NCBI GenBank assembly: GCA_019912965.1
Contig: JAIOHM010000209.1
Span: 29,683 to 93,682 of the forward strand
DNA length: 64,000 nucleotides
From: Anaerolineae bacterium
Lineage (GTDB): Bacteria; Chloroflexota; Anaerolineae; Aggregatilineales; Phototrophicaceae
Reading direction: 5' to 3'
The notes beneath the pieces are model-generated. The model saw nothing but the letters and a program-made list of their open reading frames with translations, was not told the origin of the DNA and made no database searches. Shown piece by piece: positions 24,866 through 33,943 of this stretch. The first letter of the stretch is position 1; every line of letters starts with the position of its first letter. The translations under genes and the position numbers were made by a program.

Positions 24866-26445
24866 GGAATCCCGTCTCCCCCTATCACAATAATCTGTGG
24901 CTGGCGCAAGTAGCGTTCCCGTGTTACCTGCGTTGTCTCCAACTGTTCCGGCGTCAGCAACCCCCAGAACTGCTCTGGCGTCATAATGCGTCCAGCCCCC
25001 GCCTCAGCATAACCCCGTATCCACTCAAAGAAAACATCCGTGCCCAGATCATTTCGCAGATCGTTGAGCATTCGTACGCCCCGTAAATACACCGCGTTAA
25101 TGTATGCCCGCCGCGACGAAAACTCATACACCGTGCTGTCCACAAATCCCTCTGGCGCAAGACTATCCACCCGGAAGTTCCACCACCAGTCCTTCAATGC
25201 CGGGAAATATTCTTCCACAAACACATATTCGCTGTAGGTTGCCAGTGCCTCATCCAGCCAGGGGTTGATCGCCTGATCGTTTCCGACCCGTCCATACCAC
25301 CATTGATGAGCAATTTCATGCACTGTAATCATCATCAGGTACGAATTCGGCCCGCCGAATCCCCGGAAGTATTCACCGCCGACGAATACCAATCCGCTGA
25401 ATTCCATCCCATCCGGGAAGTCCCCCTGAATCACTACCATACGTTCATAGGGATAATCCCCAAACAGGTCTTCATACATATTCAGGCTCTTGGCTGCCAC
25501 ATCCAGCGCGAATGCTGGACTGTTGATTGGCCCGCTGTCCGTCGGGATAATGGCATCGTCAAAGCTATAAAGCTCAACCACCACCCCCTGCTCGGTCTTC
25601 AGGCTGGAAATATTAAATCCTTCACCCATGCTCAGGCTGAAATCCCGCGCCCCGGTCAGTGTAAAACGCCAGTGTCCCAGCTCATCGGTTTCTATCTTAC
25701 CCGGTGCAGCCACCTTTAAATTCTCTGGTGCGCCGTCAACATTCAATGTTACATCCCAATCCGCATCATCCAGCACTTCCTGTTCGCCGATTGGAATCTC
25801 GGTGTGGCTCACCCACTCATCCTCAATCAATGGAGCAATCGTCGGCAGCCAATGACCTAAATTCGCCTGTCGATAGCTGTAGCCCAGATACCCCTGATAA
25901 GCATTCACCGCGCTGTTGTCCATTTCCGGCATCTGCAAGCTGAATTGAATCACCAGCGTCAGACCACATCCCACCGCCAACGATTCAGGCAGATCAATCA
26001 TCAACCGTAAACCAATCAGCCGGTATTCCAATACGGTCTCATCCGCAAGTGTCAATCGCTGGAGGTCAAACATTTCCTGTACTGAATTCGGCTTGACATT
26101 CATCACAATTTGCGTCAGAGGATTACGGGTGCGGTTGATATAATCCACCCGCTGTTGTACCATAAATGTTCGTTCAAGATAATTCATATCCGCCACCACT
26201 GTATGCCGCGTGGTCGGTTCACTTTCGGGTAGATCACATTGGATTACACCGGGAGTAGCCGAAACTGCTGGCTCAGGACTGGGTACGCCATGTAGTTCCC
26301 GAACGCGCGTCGGAACAAGCGTGGTTTGAACAACCATGCGAGTAGGTGTCGGCGTGAAAGACGGACTATCTTGAGCGCGGGTAAAAGCGCAGGCCGAAAC
26401 AATAAGCACGAGTAGTGCGTAGTAGAGTGTGCGCGAACGTGTCAT
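24862..26445 (-). CDS. M1-family zinc metallopeptidase, lipoprotein
   Basis: The 527-residue protein starts with a lipoprotein signal (LLVLIVSAC, Cys19), then a Thr/Pro-rich linker. The gluzincin site is HEIAH (H376, E377, H380) with third ligand E399 in WLDEALATYSEY. The exopeptidase GxMEN motif is replaced by DGMEFSG, so peptide specificity may differ from classical aminopeptidase N. It should be anchored outside the cytoplasmic membrane. It is the first gene of a two-gene operon with the hybrid kinase and diverges from the UbiA gene. Confidence 0.9.
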   Translation of the reverse strand: MTRSRTLYYALLVLIVSACAFTRAQDSPSFTPTPTRMVVQTTLVPTRVRELHGVPSPEPAVSATPGVIQCDLPESEPTTRHTVVADMNYLERTFMVQQRVDYINRTRNPLTQIVMNVKPNSVQEMFDLQRLTLADETVLEYRLIGLRLMIDLPESLAVGCGLTLVIQFSLQMPEMDNSAVNAYQGYLGYSYRQANLGHWLPTIAPLIEDEWVSHTEIPIGEQEVLDDADWDVTLNVDGAPENLKVAAPGKIETDELGHWRFTLTGARDFSLSMGEGFNISSLKTEQGVVVELYSFDDAIIPTDSGPINSPAFALDVAAKSLNMYEDLFGDYPYERMVVIQGDFPDGMEFSGLVFVGGEYFRGFGGPNSYLMMITVHEIAHQWWYGRVGNDQAINPWLDEALATYSEYVFVEEYFPALKDWWWNFRVDSLAPEGFVDSTVYEFSSRRAYINAVYLRGVRMLNDLRNDLGTDVFFEWIRGYAEAGAGRIMTPEQFWGLLTPEQLETTQVTRERYLRQPQIIVIGGDGIP

Positions 26446-26568
26446 AGCAGCATATTACCCCGCGCGAACCGAATTGCCAACCAGTGATTATCTGACTGTA
26501 ACCTGAACGAAACCCAAAGCCACTTTCAGTGTTATTTTGTCTGACTCTTTGTTATATGGAGGGGGAAT

Positions 26569-27492
26569 TTGAACACCCATACACCGCTTCAAGCTCAACT
26601 GCGCGGCCTCATCCGGCTCACACGCTGGAAAGAATACGTGCCCTTTGTTATACCATTGACTGTTCTCGGCGCGCTGCTGGCAGCGCGTCCGCAAGATGCC
26701 CTGTTAGACTGGCGGCTGATCGTCGTCACGCTGGCTAACATTCTGGCTGTCGCCTATGCTTTCATGATTAACGATATTGAAGACGCGCCAGACGACGCCC
26801 GCGACCCCGCTCGTGCTGCCCGCAACCCCATATCGACCGGGGAAATCGGCGTTCGCATCGGTTATGCAGCTTGTCGTTTGGTTGCTGCGGTCACGCTCAT
26901 GCTGTATGCCCTCGGCGGCCCGTGGGCTTTTGTCATTGGCATCGTCACCCTGCTGCTCTCCCATTTCTATTCCTGGCGTCCGGTACGGCTGAAGGCTTGG
27001 CCTGTCACCGATGTTGTCTCGCATTCCTTAATGCTCAGTGGTCTGTTGCTGCTGGCAGGATACTTCACCTACCACACCGAACCAGGTATCGTCTGGTTCG
27101 TGGCCGCCAGCGTTACACTCGTCTCGGTCTACGGTCAGCTTTATAACCAACTACGCGATTTTGAGATGGATAAAGCTGCGGGTCTGTTCAACACCGCGAT
27201 CGTTTTAGGCGAACCACGCACCCGCGTTGTGATGTATTTGACCATCGCCCTCGCAGGGGTGTGTATGCTGGCTGCTATCGCACAGGGTGTGTTCCCGCTC
27301 TGGCTGGGTGTTGTCCTCTTGATTAGCATTCCCATCAGCATATTCATCAGTCCCAAAACGGATATGCGTGGAAGCGAAGCTGTTGAAATCAGTGGCGGTC
27401 TGCAAGTTCAAGGATTGGTCGTCGCTAATTTGACCATCGCCGCATGGTTGGTTTGGGCACTCATTAATCAGGTTTTTCCGGCGCTTTTCTAA
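26569..27492 (+). CDS. UbiA-family prenyltransferase
   Basis: The 307-residue integral membrane protein has about nine hydrophobic helices and both Asp-rich motifs of the UbiA superfamily: NDIEDAPDD (N68, D69, D72, D76) and NQLRDFEMDKAAG. It transfers a prenyl group to an aromatic or similar acceptor within the membrane, as in quinone, heme O or chlorophyll-type pathways; the acceptor cannot be told. The start is TTG at 26569 with a near-perfect GGAGGG 5-6 bases upstream. A strong terminator follows at 27538. Confidence 0.88.
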   Translation: MNTHTPLQAQLRGLIRLTRWKEYVPFVIPLTVLGALLAARPQDALLDWRLIVVTLANILAVAYAFMINDIEDAPDDARDPARAARNPISTGEIGVRIGYAACRLVAAVTLMLYALGGPWAFVIGIVTLLLSHFYSWRPVRLKAWPVTDVVSHSLMLSGLLLLAGYFTYHTEPGIVWFVAASVTLVSVYGQLYNQLRDFEMDKAAGLFNTAIVLGEPRTRVVMYLTIALAGVCMLAAIAQGVFPLWLGVVLLISIPISIFISPKTDMRGSEAVEISGGLQVQGLVVANLTIAAWLVWALINQVFPALF

Positions 27493-27537
27493 CCGGATAA
27501 TCGAATTCCATTTAGCGGATAAATAGCTGTTTCAAAA

Positions 27538-27572
27538 CGCGGTCAGGGTAAAAATCCTGACCGCGCTTTTGA
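27538..27572 (+). terminator. Rho-independent terminator of UbiA gene
   Basis: CGCGGTCAGG (27538-27547), an 8-base loop and CCTGACCGCG (27556-27565), a 10-bp perfect stem, followed by CTTTTGATT. Confidence 0.85.
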
Positions 27573-27621
27573 TTCGAACCAAAACTGAACGGTCATATTG
27601 CCCAAAATGTGGTTCTGCAAC

Positions 27622-27651
27622 TTGGCGTAAGATTGCAGCATCCCCTATAAT
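27622..27651 (+). promoter_or_regulatory. Promoter of large hybrid kinase gene
   Basis: TTGGCG (27622-27627), an 18-base spacer and TATAAT (27646-27651) lie 37 bases before the ATG at 27688. Confidence 0.55.
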
Positions 27652-27687
27652 TGGCCTTGAGTTTGCAAAGCTAACAGGTTTCATGCG

Positions 27688-30600
27688 ATGGTGAATGGCG
27701 ACACGCCAAAAGCAACAATTCTGATCGTGGATGACATCCCCGATACAGTGCAGCTTTTGAAAGATTGGCTGGAAGCGCACGACTTCAAAACTGTGGGTGT
27801 AACCAGCAGTGTTCAGGCGCTCGAAGTTGCGGAACAGCAAAACCCTGATCTCATTTTGCTGGATGTCATGATGCCGAAAATGGATGGCATGGAAACCTGT
27901 CGTCGTCTGAAAAGTAACCCCAAAACGGCAGGCATTCCCGTCATTCTGGTCACAGCCAAGAATCCCAGCGATGCCCGCGCCGAAGGCATGATGGCGGGTG
28001 CGGTAGATTACATCACCAAACCCATTAATCTGGCCGATCTGGTCAACCGCATCGAAATCGCCCTTGCCGATACCAGCCAGTCCCCAGTAGATGTGCAGCG
28101 TTTGTTGGAAGAAGTTGCTCACTCTGCTCTGACCATCCTCTCTTGTGAATTGGTCTGGCTACTGAGCAGCGACGCCGATGAACAGGTACTCAAGAGCCGC
28201 GTACTGGCAACAACTGGCGGGGCGCGCATCGAAACCGAATTTTTGCTCAAAGCCTCCAATGGCGAATCAATTCCCCGTTTCACATTGCAGGACACTACCC
28301 ATCCATTCTCAGCCACACTGGTCACCCGCAAAACGCTCGTAAATCTTCAGACCGAAACCTTGCGGGAAAACGCTTCCACTCAGCCTTTATACCGCGCCAC
28401 TGAAATGCTGCGTCTGAATTATCTGACGGTTGTACCGCTGACGGTAGCAGGCAAAACACCCGGTGTTATGGTGCTGGGTACACTTCAACCGCATGATATG
28501 GAAAATCCGCGTTCACGCCAGATTTTGACAGCATTGGGCAGTCAGGCGGCTATCGCGCTGGACTATTCCCGTTTGATTACCGACCTGACCGAACGCGAAA
28601 ATGAGATGCGCCGGGAGCAAGCCTTCCGTCAGATGATCCTCGACACCATGAGCGACGGTTTGGTCGTTATCGACTCCAAAGGGGCGATCAAATACGTCAA
28701 CCGTCGAATGCTGCGGATGACCAATTACCCCAAAGGGTATCTGGAAGGCCGTTCGGTGGGCGAACTCTTTCACCCGGATGATCGCGGTGAAGTTATGTTT
28801 GGCCTCCTGCGCGAAGGCGCAACCACCATGAAATTTGACCAGCGGTTGATTACCCGCGAAAGTCGTGTAATTCCCGTCTGGCTCACCCGGTCGCGCGCCC
28901 AATCCGACGATATGAATAATCAGGTCATTGTCCTCAGCGACATGACCGAGCAAAGACGCCGCGAAGTGGATTTGGAACGTCAGACTGGGCGTTTACAGGC
29001 ATTGAATCGTTCAGCCCATGCCATAACTGCCAGTCTATCCCTGCACGAAACACTCAAAAATATTCTCAATGCAGCCGTAGATGTGGTGGAAGGACAGGGT
29101 GCATCGCTCTTCCTGATTAACCGTGAATCGCCTGATGAACTCATAGCGGTCGCTGCGGTTGGTTCTGGAGCAGAACGACTGCAAGGCCTCCGTGTCTCAG
29201 TAGGTGAAGGGGTAGTGGGTTGGGTCGCGCGTGAAGCCCAGCCGGAACTCGTCGCAAATACCAAAAGCGATCCACGCTTCTTCAGGGGTGTTGACGATCA
29301 TACAGGTATGAGCACCCGTTCTCTCATCGCTGTTCCGTTGATTACGGCGGAACGGGTCATTGGTGTAATCGAAGTCGTCAATAAACTCAATGATGGCACT
29401 TTCGATCAGGACGATGTGCGACTGCTGGAAAGTATGGCTGGCACAGCCGCCGTTTCCATCATCAATGCCCGCCTCTTCGACGAAACACAGCGTCGTGTCA
29501 ACGAACTCGGTACGTTGCTCAACGCCAGTGCCGCCGCGTCCTCTACCCTGCAATTTTCTCAAGTGCTGGAAAACATCGCCCGTAATCTTACCGCTGGGCT
29601 GGATGTAGCCCGCTGCACCATTATGGCATGGAACGGGCCTAAAAATCGGCTGGAAGCCTTAGCCGAAATTTGCGATGTTTGGTGGCCTGCACCCGATGCG
29701 CCCCGACGCCCACTTGCCGAAGAACCCCTCACCCGTGCGACCATCGCTTCGGGATTGCCTGTGCTGGTATCTTCGCTTGGTAATGAGTTATCGGACGATC
29801 ACCGCGCTGGATTATCAACCGTCGGCATGATTAGCATGATGATCGTCCCGCTCTCCGTGCATGGTGCAATTGGTGGCATTGCCAATCTCTACAGCATCGA
29901 CACTCACCGCAATTACACCGACGCGGATGCCAGCGAAGTCGCCCAGGTCATGGAAATCTGGCAGCAAAATATCCCACAGGGCGACTATTTCCTGAACGCA
30001 TCCAGCCCCGCTTTGACCGATTTGACCGAACGACTAATGCGGGTAGGGCGCACTTGTTGGGTTATGGTGCGCGCATGGAGTCCAAATGACGATTCTACAC
30101 TGCTATTGCGCGAAAAGGGCTTTGCAGAATGGACACACCGCCCCGGCATCATGCTCCCCATCGAAAACTACCCAACCTTGCGAACAGCCATCAATGACCA
30201 GACCATCCGCATGGGAACACTGGAAACCTTGAAAGACGACCCCGGTGAAACCCAATGGTTGACCTATCGTGGCGGTCGTTCTTGCATGATCGTCCCGCTA
30301 ATCGAGCGCGGTGTGACCGTTGGCGTCGTCAAACTCATGAGTCAGGATGGTCGCGTTTTTGATGAGAGCGAGGTTCGGCTGGCGCAGGGCATCGCTAATG
30401 TTGTTAGCAGCGCTATGGAAAACGCCCGCCTCTACCAATCGCTGGATAGCCGCGCCCGTGCCCTGGAAAGCGCTTATCACGAATTACAGGAAGCTGACCA
30501 CGCCAAAGACGAATTCATCCAGAACGTTTCGCATGAACTCCGCACGCCCTTGATTTCGGTTCTGGGTTATGGTGGACTCTTGTTAGATGGTGAGTTTGGC

Positions 30601-31197
30601 AACGTCAATGACCATCAGCGGGATGCGCTAAACACAATCGTTCAGAAGTCTCAAAAACTGGCTGATCTCGTGCAGGATATTGTTTCGGTGCAGGCGCTGG
30701 AAAACCGCGTTTATGAACGTAAACCAGTTGATCTGAGCGAAATTGTGCGCGGCGTAATCGAGAAATACACCCCCCGCGCTCGTGAAATGGGCTTGCGCCT
30801 GAATACGCAGTTCGCGCTTGATCTACCGCCTGTCTTGGCCGATTCAAAAACCATTGGCGAGGCCTTCGAAAAATTGCTGGATAATGCGCTCAAATTTGGC
30901 GGTGAGGGCGAAGTGATTGATATTGCCATTCAGGATACCAACGGCCCAAACGTACAAGTTATCGTGCGCGATTACGGCATTGGCATTGATCCTTCTGAAC
31001 ATCAGAAGATTTTCCAGCGGTTCTATCAAGTGGATGGCGGCCCAGCCCGACGCTATGCGGGTACAGGATTAGGGTTAGCGATAGCCAAAGCCATCATTGA
31101 AGGTCAGGGAGGACGCATCTCCCTGAACAGTCATCTCGACAAAGGCGCAACTTTTACCCTTACATTGCCGAAGTATTCAACACTCGTGAAAGCCTGA
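27688..31197 (+). CDS. Large multi-domain sensor histidine kinase (REC-GAF-PAS-GAFs-HisKA)
   Basis: The 1169-residue protein has an N-terminal receiver (D59 in LILLDVMMP, K in YITKP), a GAF-like domain (about 150-305), a PAS domain (about 315-420), at least three more GAF or GAF-like domains (about 445-600, 610-770, 785-935), a HisKA with His949 in NVSHELRTPL, and a HATPase (DNALKF, DYGIGI, GTGLGLAIA). There are no transmembrane helices, so it is a cytosolic integrator of several small-molecule or redox cues. It is cotranscribed with a small membrane protein at 31199 (1-base gap). The several GAFs contain no Cys pattern typical of bilin-binding phytochromes that I could see. Confidence 0.92.
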   Translation: MVNGDTPKATILIVDDIPDTVQLLKDWLEAHDFKTVGVTSSVQALEVAEQQNPDLILLDVMMPKMDGMETCRRLKSNPKTAGIPVILVTAKNPSDARAEGMMAGAVDYITKPINLADLVNRIEIALADTSQSPVDVQRLLEEVAHSALTILSCELVWLLSSDADEQVLKSRVLATTGGARIETEFLLKASNGESIPRFTLQDTTHPFSATLVTRKTLVNLQTETLRENASTQPLYRATEMLRLNYLTVVPLTVAGKTPGVMVLGTLQPHDMENPRSRQILTALGSQAAIALDYSRLITDLTERENEMRREQAFRQMILDTMSDGLVVIDSKGAIKYVNRRMLRMTNYPKGYLEGRSVGELFHPDDRGEVMFGLLREGATTMKFDQRLITRESRVIPVWLTRSRAQSDDMNNQVIVLSDMTEQRRREVDLERQTGRLQALNRSAHAITASLSLHETLKNILNAAVDVVEGQGASLFLINRESPDELIAVAAVGSGAERLQGLRVSVGEGVVGWVAREAQPELVANTKSDPRFFRGVDDHTGMSTRSLIAVPLITAERVIGVIEVVNKLNDGTFDQDDVRLLESMAGTAAVSIINARLFDETQRRVNELGTLLNASAAASSTLQFSQVLENIARNLTAGLDVARCTIMAWNGPKNRLEALAEICDVWWPAPDAPRRPLAEEPLTRATIASGLPVLVSSLGNELSDDHRAGLSTVGMISMMIVPLSVHGAIGGIANLYSIDTHRNYTDADASEVAQVMEIWQQNIPQGDYFLNASSPALTDLTERLMRVGRTCWVMVRAWSPNDDSTLLLREKGFAEWTHRPGIMLPIENYPTLRTAINDQTIRMGTLETLKDDPGETQWLTYRGGRSCMIVPLIERGVTVGVVKLMSQDGRVFDESEVRLAQGIANVVSSAMENARLYQSLDSRARALESAYHELQEADHAKDEFIQNVSHELRTPLISVLGYGGLLLDGEFGNVNDHQRDALNTIVQKSQKLADLVQDIVSVQALENRVYERKPVDLSEIVRGVIEKYTPRAREMGLRLNTQFALDLPPVLADSKTIGEAFEKLLDNALKFGGEGEVIDIAIQDTNGPNVQVIVRDYGIGIDPSEHQKIFQRFYQVDGGPARRYAGTGLGLAIAKAIIEGQGGRISLNSHLDKGATFTLTLPKYSTLVKA

Positions 31198-31198
31198 T

Positions 31199-31585
31199 AT
31201 GTTAGATATCCACGCTATCCTGTTTAATATGCACATTCTTTACTCATTCACCCTGGGCATCTGGGGTGCAGCTATGGCATTCCGCAACCAATCCATCTCC
31301 GGTAATTACTGGGGCGCGGTTGCCACTGGCACAATCCTCGCAGCAGGGATTGTGTTGTTGGGAATCATCATGACTGCTCAAGGCTTACGTACCGCCCGCA
31401 CCGTGACCTACTACATTTACATGTCATGGCTCGTCATCATCATGCCCGGTCTGTATTCACTTTTACGGGGGCGCGATGATCGCAGTGCTGCCATTGCTTT
31501 CTCAATCCTCAGCTTTTTTAATGCTGCCACCTCCCTCAGCATGACCCAGCGATTCATCACTGGCCCCTGGGCACCGGAAGCTTAA
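31199..31585 (+). CDS. Small four-TM membrane protein
   Basis: The 128-residue protein has four predicted helices (about 10-28, 38-60, 68-88, 98-117) and short loops. It starts one base after the kinase stop, so it is translationally linked to the 1169-residue kinase and may anchor or signal to it, which is inference. An M24-family gene follows 4 bases downstream. I recognise no family. Confidence 0.7.
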   Translation: MLDIHAILFNMHILYSFTLGIWGAAMAFRNQSISGNYWGAVATGTILAAGIVLLGIIMTAQGLRTARTVTYYIYMSWLVIIMPGLYSLLRGRDDRSAAIAFSILSFFNAATSLSMTQRFITGPWAPEA

Positions 31586-31589
31586 CAGC

Positions 31590-33053
31590 ATGAACATCCA
31601 GCTTGCGCCGCTTAATCTGCCCGAATTTGGTCTGCCAACAGTCCAGCCCAATATTCCGGCCTCCATTTATGAGCAGCGCCTCAAAGCTGCTCAAAACCGT
31701 TGGGATAACTGGGATTTTGATGCAGTAATTGTCTATGGTGATCGGGAACACTTCGCCAATCTCACTTATCTGACAGGCTATGATCCTCGTTTTGAAGAAG
31801 CCCTGTTAATCTTCACCGCTGAAGAAGATGCTTTCCGCACTCAGCTTTTCCGGGTTGTCGCCGGAACACAGAGCAAATCGCATACAGTTCGCCAGTTCGG
31901 AACGCCAACACTTTTAGTCGGCAACGAAGGCTGGGGCTACACAGACATCAGCCCCGTAAAATTGAACAAAGTCCTTTACCAGAACTTTAGCCTTCCCGGT
32001 CAGCCGCGCAACCAGAGCCTTTCGCTGGCAACACTTTTCCGGCAGGCTGGCATCACCACTGGCAGCAAAATTGGCGTCATTGGCTGGAAATACGACGAGA
32101 GCGACCCTGCTCACTTTTCAGGATGGCTGGATATTCCGGCTTATATTGCCGATACCCTGCGCGAAGTCATCGGCTCTAATGGTCAACTGCTCAACATAAC
32201 GCCAACCCTCATTGACCCCTTGGATGGCCTTCGTATCTTCAACGAGGTCGATCAACTGGCAGCTTTCGAGTTCGCCGCCACCCACGCATCAGAGGCGCTG
32301 CGTAACGTACTGTTCGGCCTTAAACCCGGCATGACCGAATTTGAGGCAGTTCAACTGATGCGGCTGAATGGCTTGCCCCTCTCTGCCCATTTGATGCTTT
32401 CCAGCGGCCCGCGCGCCAACATGGGACTACCTAGCCCTTCGCTCCGGGTGATTCAGCAAGGCGAACCGTTCACAATGGCGCTCGGCTTATGGGGTGGTTT
32501 AAACGCTCGTGCAGGTTTTGTTGTACATCGAGCGGACGAATTGCCTGCGGAAATTCAGGATTACCTCCAAAAGCTGGTTGTGCCGTACTTCCGTGCGGTC
32601 GTTTTATGGTATGAGCACCTCGGCATCGGTGTGAGCGGTGGCGAACTCTACGATTGTGTCTATCAGCACATCGGTGATCCGTTCTTTGGCGTCGGACTCA
32701 ATCCCGGTCACTATATCCATCTGGATGAATGGGTGCATTCGCCCATCTACAAAGGCTCAGATATACGCCTGAAATCCGGTATGGCGCTTCAGGTTGATAT
32801 AATCCCGGCGACAGGTAGCCCCTATTTCACCACCAACATCGAAGACGGTATTGCGCTGGCGGACGCCGAATTACGTGCCGAATTTGAGCATAAATATCCC
32901 GAAGCATGGGCGCGCATTCAGGCACGCCGCCGCTTTATGCAGGATGTCATCGGCATTCGCCTCAAGCCGGAAGTGCTGCCCTTTAGCAATATCCCGGCCT
33001 ATCTGCCGCCATATCTCCTCAGCCCACACATGGCGATGCAGGTTGTCAGGTAA
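31590..33053 (+). CDS. M24 (aminopeptidase P/creatinase-like) protein lacking metal ligands
   Basis: The 487-residue protein has a creatinase N-like half (DFDAVIVYGDREHFANLTYLTGYDPRFEEALLIF) and a pita-bread C-terminal half (LKPGMTEFEAVQLM, NPGHYIHLDEW, LKSGMALQVDIIP, NIEDGIAL). In active M24 peptidases two Asp, one His and two Glu bind metal. Here the strands that carry the two Asp read FTMALGLWGGLNARAG without Asp, and the first Glu position has Asp in QVDIIP. Only the His and the last Glu look conserved. It is therefore probably not a metallopeptidase; creatinase, which needs no metal, is one precedent for a different use of the fold. Confidence 0.8.
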   Translation: MNIQLAPLNLPEFGLPTVQPNIPASIYEQRLKAAQNRWDNWDFDAVIVYGDREHFANLTYLTGYDPRFEEALLIFTAEEDAFRTQLFRVVAGTQSKSHTVRQFGTPTLLVGNEGWGYTDISPVKLNKVLYQNFSLPGQPRNQSLSLATLFRQAGITTGSKIGVIGWKYDESDPAHFSGWLDIPAYIADTLREVIGSNGQLLNITPTLIDPLDGLRIFNEVDQLAAFEFAATHASEALRNVLFGLKPGMTEFEAVQLMRLNGLPLSAHLMLSSGPRANMGLPSPSLRVIQQGEPFTMALGLWGGLNARAGFVVHRADELPAEIQDYLQKLVVPYFRAVVLWYEHLGIGVSGGELYDCVYQHIGDPFFGVGLNPGHYIHLDEWVHSPIYKGSDIRLKSGMALQVDIIPATGSPYFTTNIEDGIALADAELRAEFEHKYPEAWARIQARRRFMQDVIGIRLKPEVLPFSNIPAYLPPYLLSPHMAMQVVR

Positions 33054-33061
33054 AGGCGCTT

Positions 33062-33877
33062 GTGGTGTTTCGTTTTCTGCTTATTGTGGTGATGATGGTT
33101 CTGGTTGCCGCGTGTGGGGCAGAACCCACACCCTTTCCGGTTGATGTAATTCCTGAAGTCACTGAAACCCCAATCCCACAAACCGACACAACAGTTATTC
33201 GTTATGCACTTGCATCCAATACGCTCGACGCTGTACCTGATTTAGAATTGATTCGAGAATCGGCTCAAATTGAACAGCTAAACGAAGCTATCCAACCGGG
33301 TGATCTCGGCAATCGCTATGATATTGTTGTCGCCTATGGTGATCTCCCCGATGGCACCCGCGCAGCAGCAGCACCAACCATTGCCCTTGTATTGCCAACA
33401 ACTTCTCCACCGTTGAACAATCCGGTACTACAGAATATTTTGCGTCGCAGCATCAACCCTGCTCAGCTTGTATCGGGGTTGAATATGCCCGGCGCACTTG
33501 CCCAACCTGTCGAAATTACACAACGACAAACCCTTCAGGCAGAATTGGCAAACGAGGGTTGGCCGGATGGTTTCTCGCTAACATTAGGCAATGCCTATGC
33601 GCCCGGAAGTCTATTGATTGCTGAACAACTGGGAGAATTACGTATCAACCTCCATACCTTGATGATGCCCGTCTCAGAACTTAGTGAGACCCTAACAACA
33701 GGTGATGTTCAGCTTGGCCTCATCGCATGGACGACACCCGAAGAACGTCAACAATGGACAGCCGAATTTGGCGAGGAGAATGTAATCGACTTATTCAGTG
33801 TCTCCATCAGCTACCACGCCATTCCTGACCTGAATATCTCGTTTACACCAGCCGGTTGGCCGCTGGCAGCGCGCTAA
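33062..33877 (+). CDS. Lipoprotein resembling an ABC solute-binding protein fragment
   Basis: The 271-residue protein starts at GTG with a lipobox LVAACGA (Cys19), then a PTPFPVDVIPEVTETP linker typical of Chloroflexota lipoproteins. The remainder has weak similarity in pattern to family 5 solute-binding proteins (LRRSINPAQLVSGL, PDGFSLTL, IAEQLGELRINL), but is only half their length. It should be membrane-anchored outside the cell. It is 8 bases after the M24 gene, thus in the same operon. Function unknown. Confidence 0.65.
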   Translation: MVFRFLLIVVMMVLVAACGAEPTPFPVDVIPEVTETPIPQTDTTVIRYALASNTLDAVPDLELIRESAQIEQLNEAIQPGDLGNRYDIVVAYGDLPDGTRAAAAPTIALVLPTTSPPLNNPVLQNILRRSINPAQLVSGLNMPGALAQPVEITQRQTLQAELANEGWPDGFSLTLGNAYAPGSLLIAEQLGELRINLHTLMMPVSELSETLTTGDVQLGLIAWTTPEERQQWTAEFGEENVIDLFSVSISYHAIPDLNISFTPAGWPLAAR

Positions 33878-33943
33878 TACCATTGAGGTACTTCAAAATT
33901 CAATCGGCTGTATAATGGCAAAAGCAAAATAACAGGCGATTCT

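Noticed and set aside
27571..27580. GATTCGAACC, resembling the complement of a tRNA T-loop
   Set aside because: No acceptor stem, anticodon arm or D-arm can be drawn around it on either strand; it lies in the tail of a terminator.
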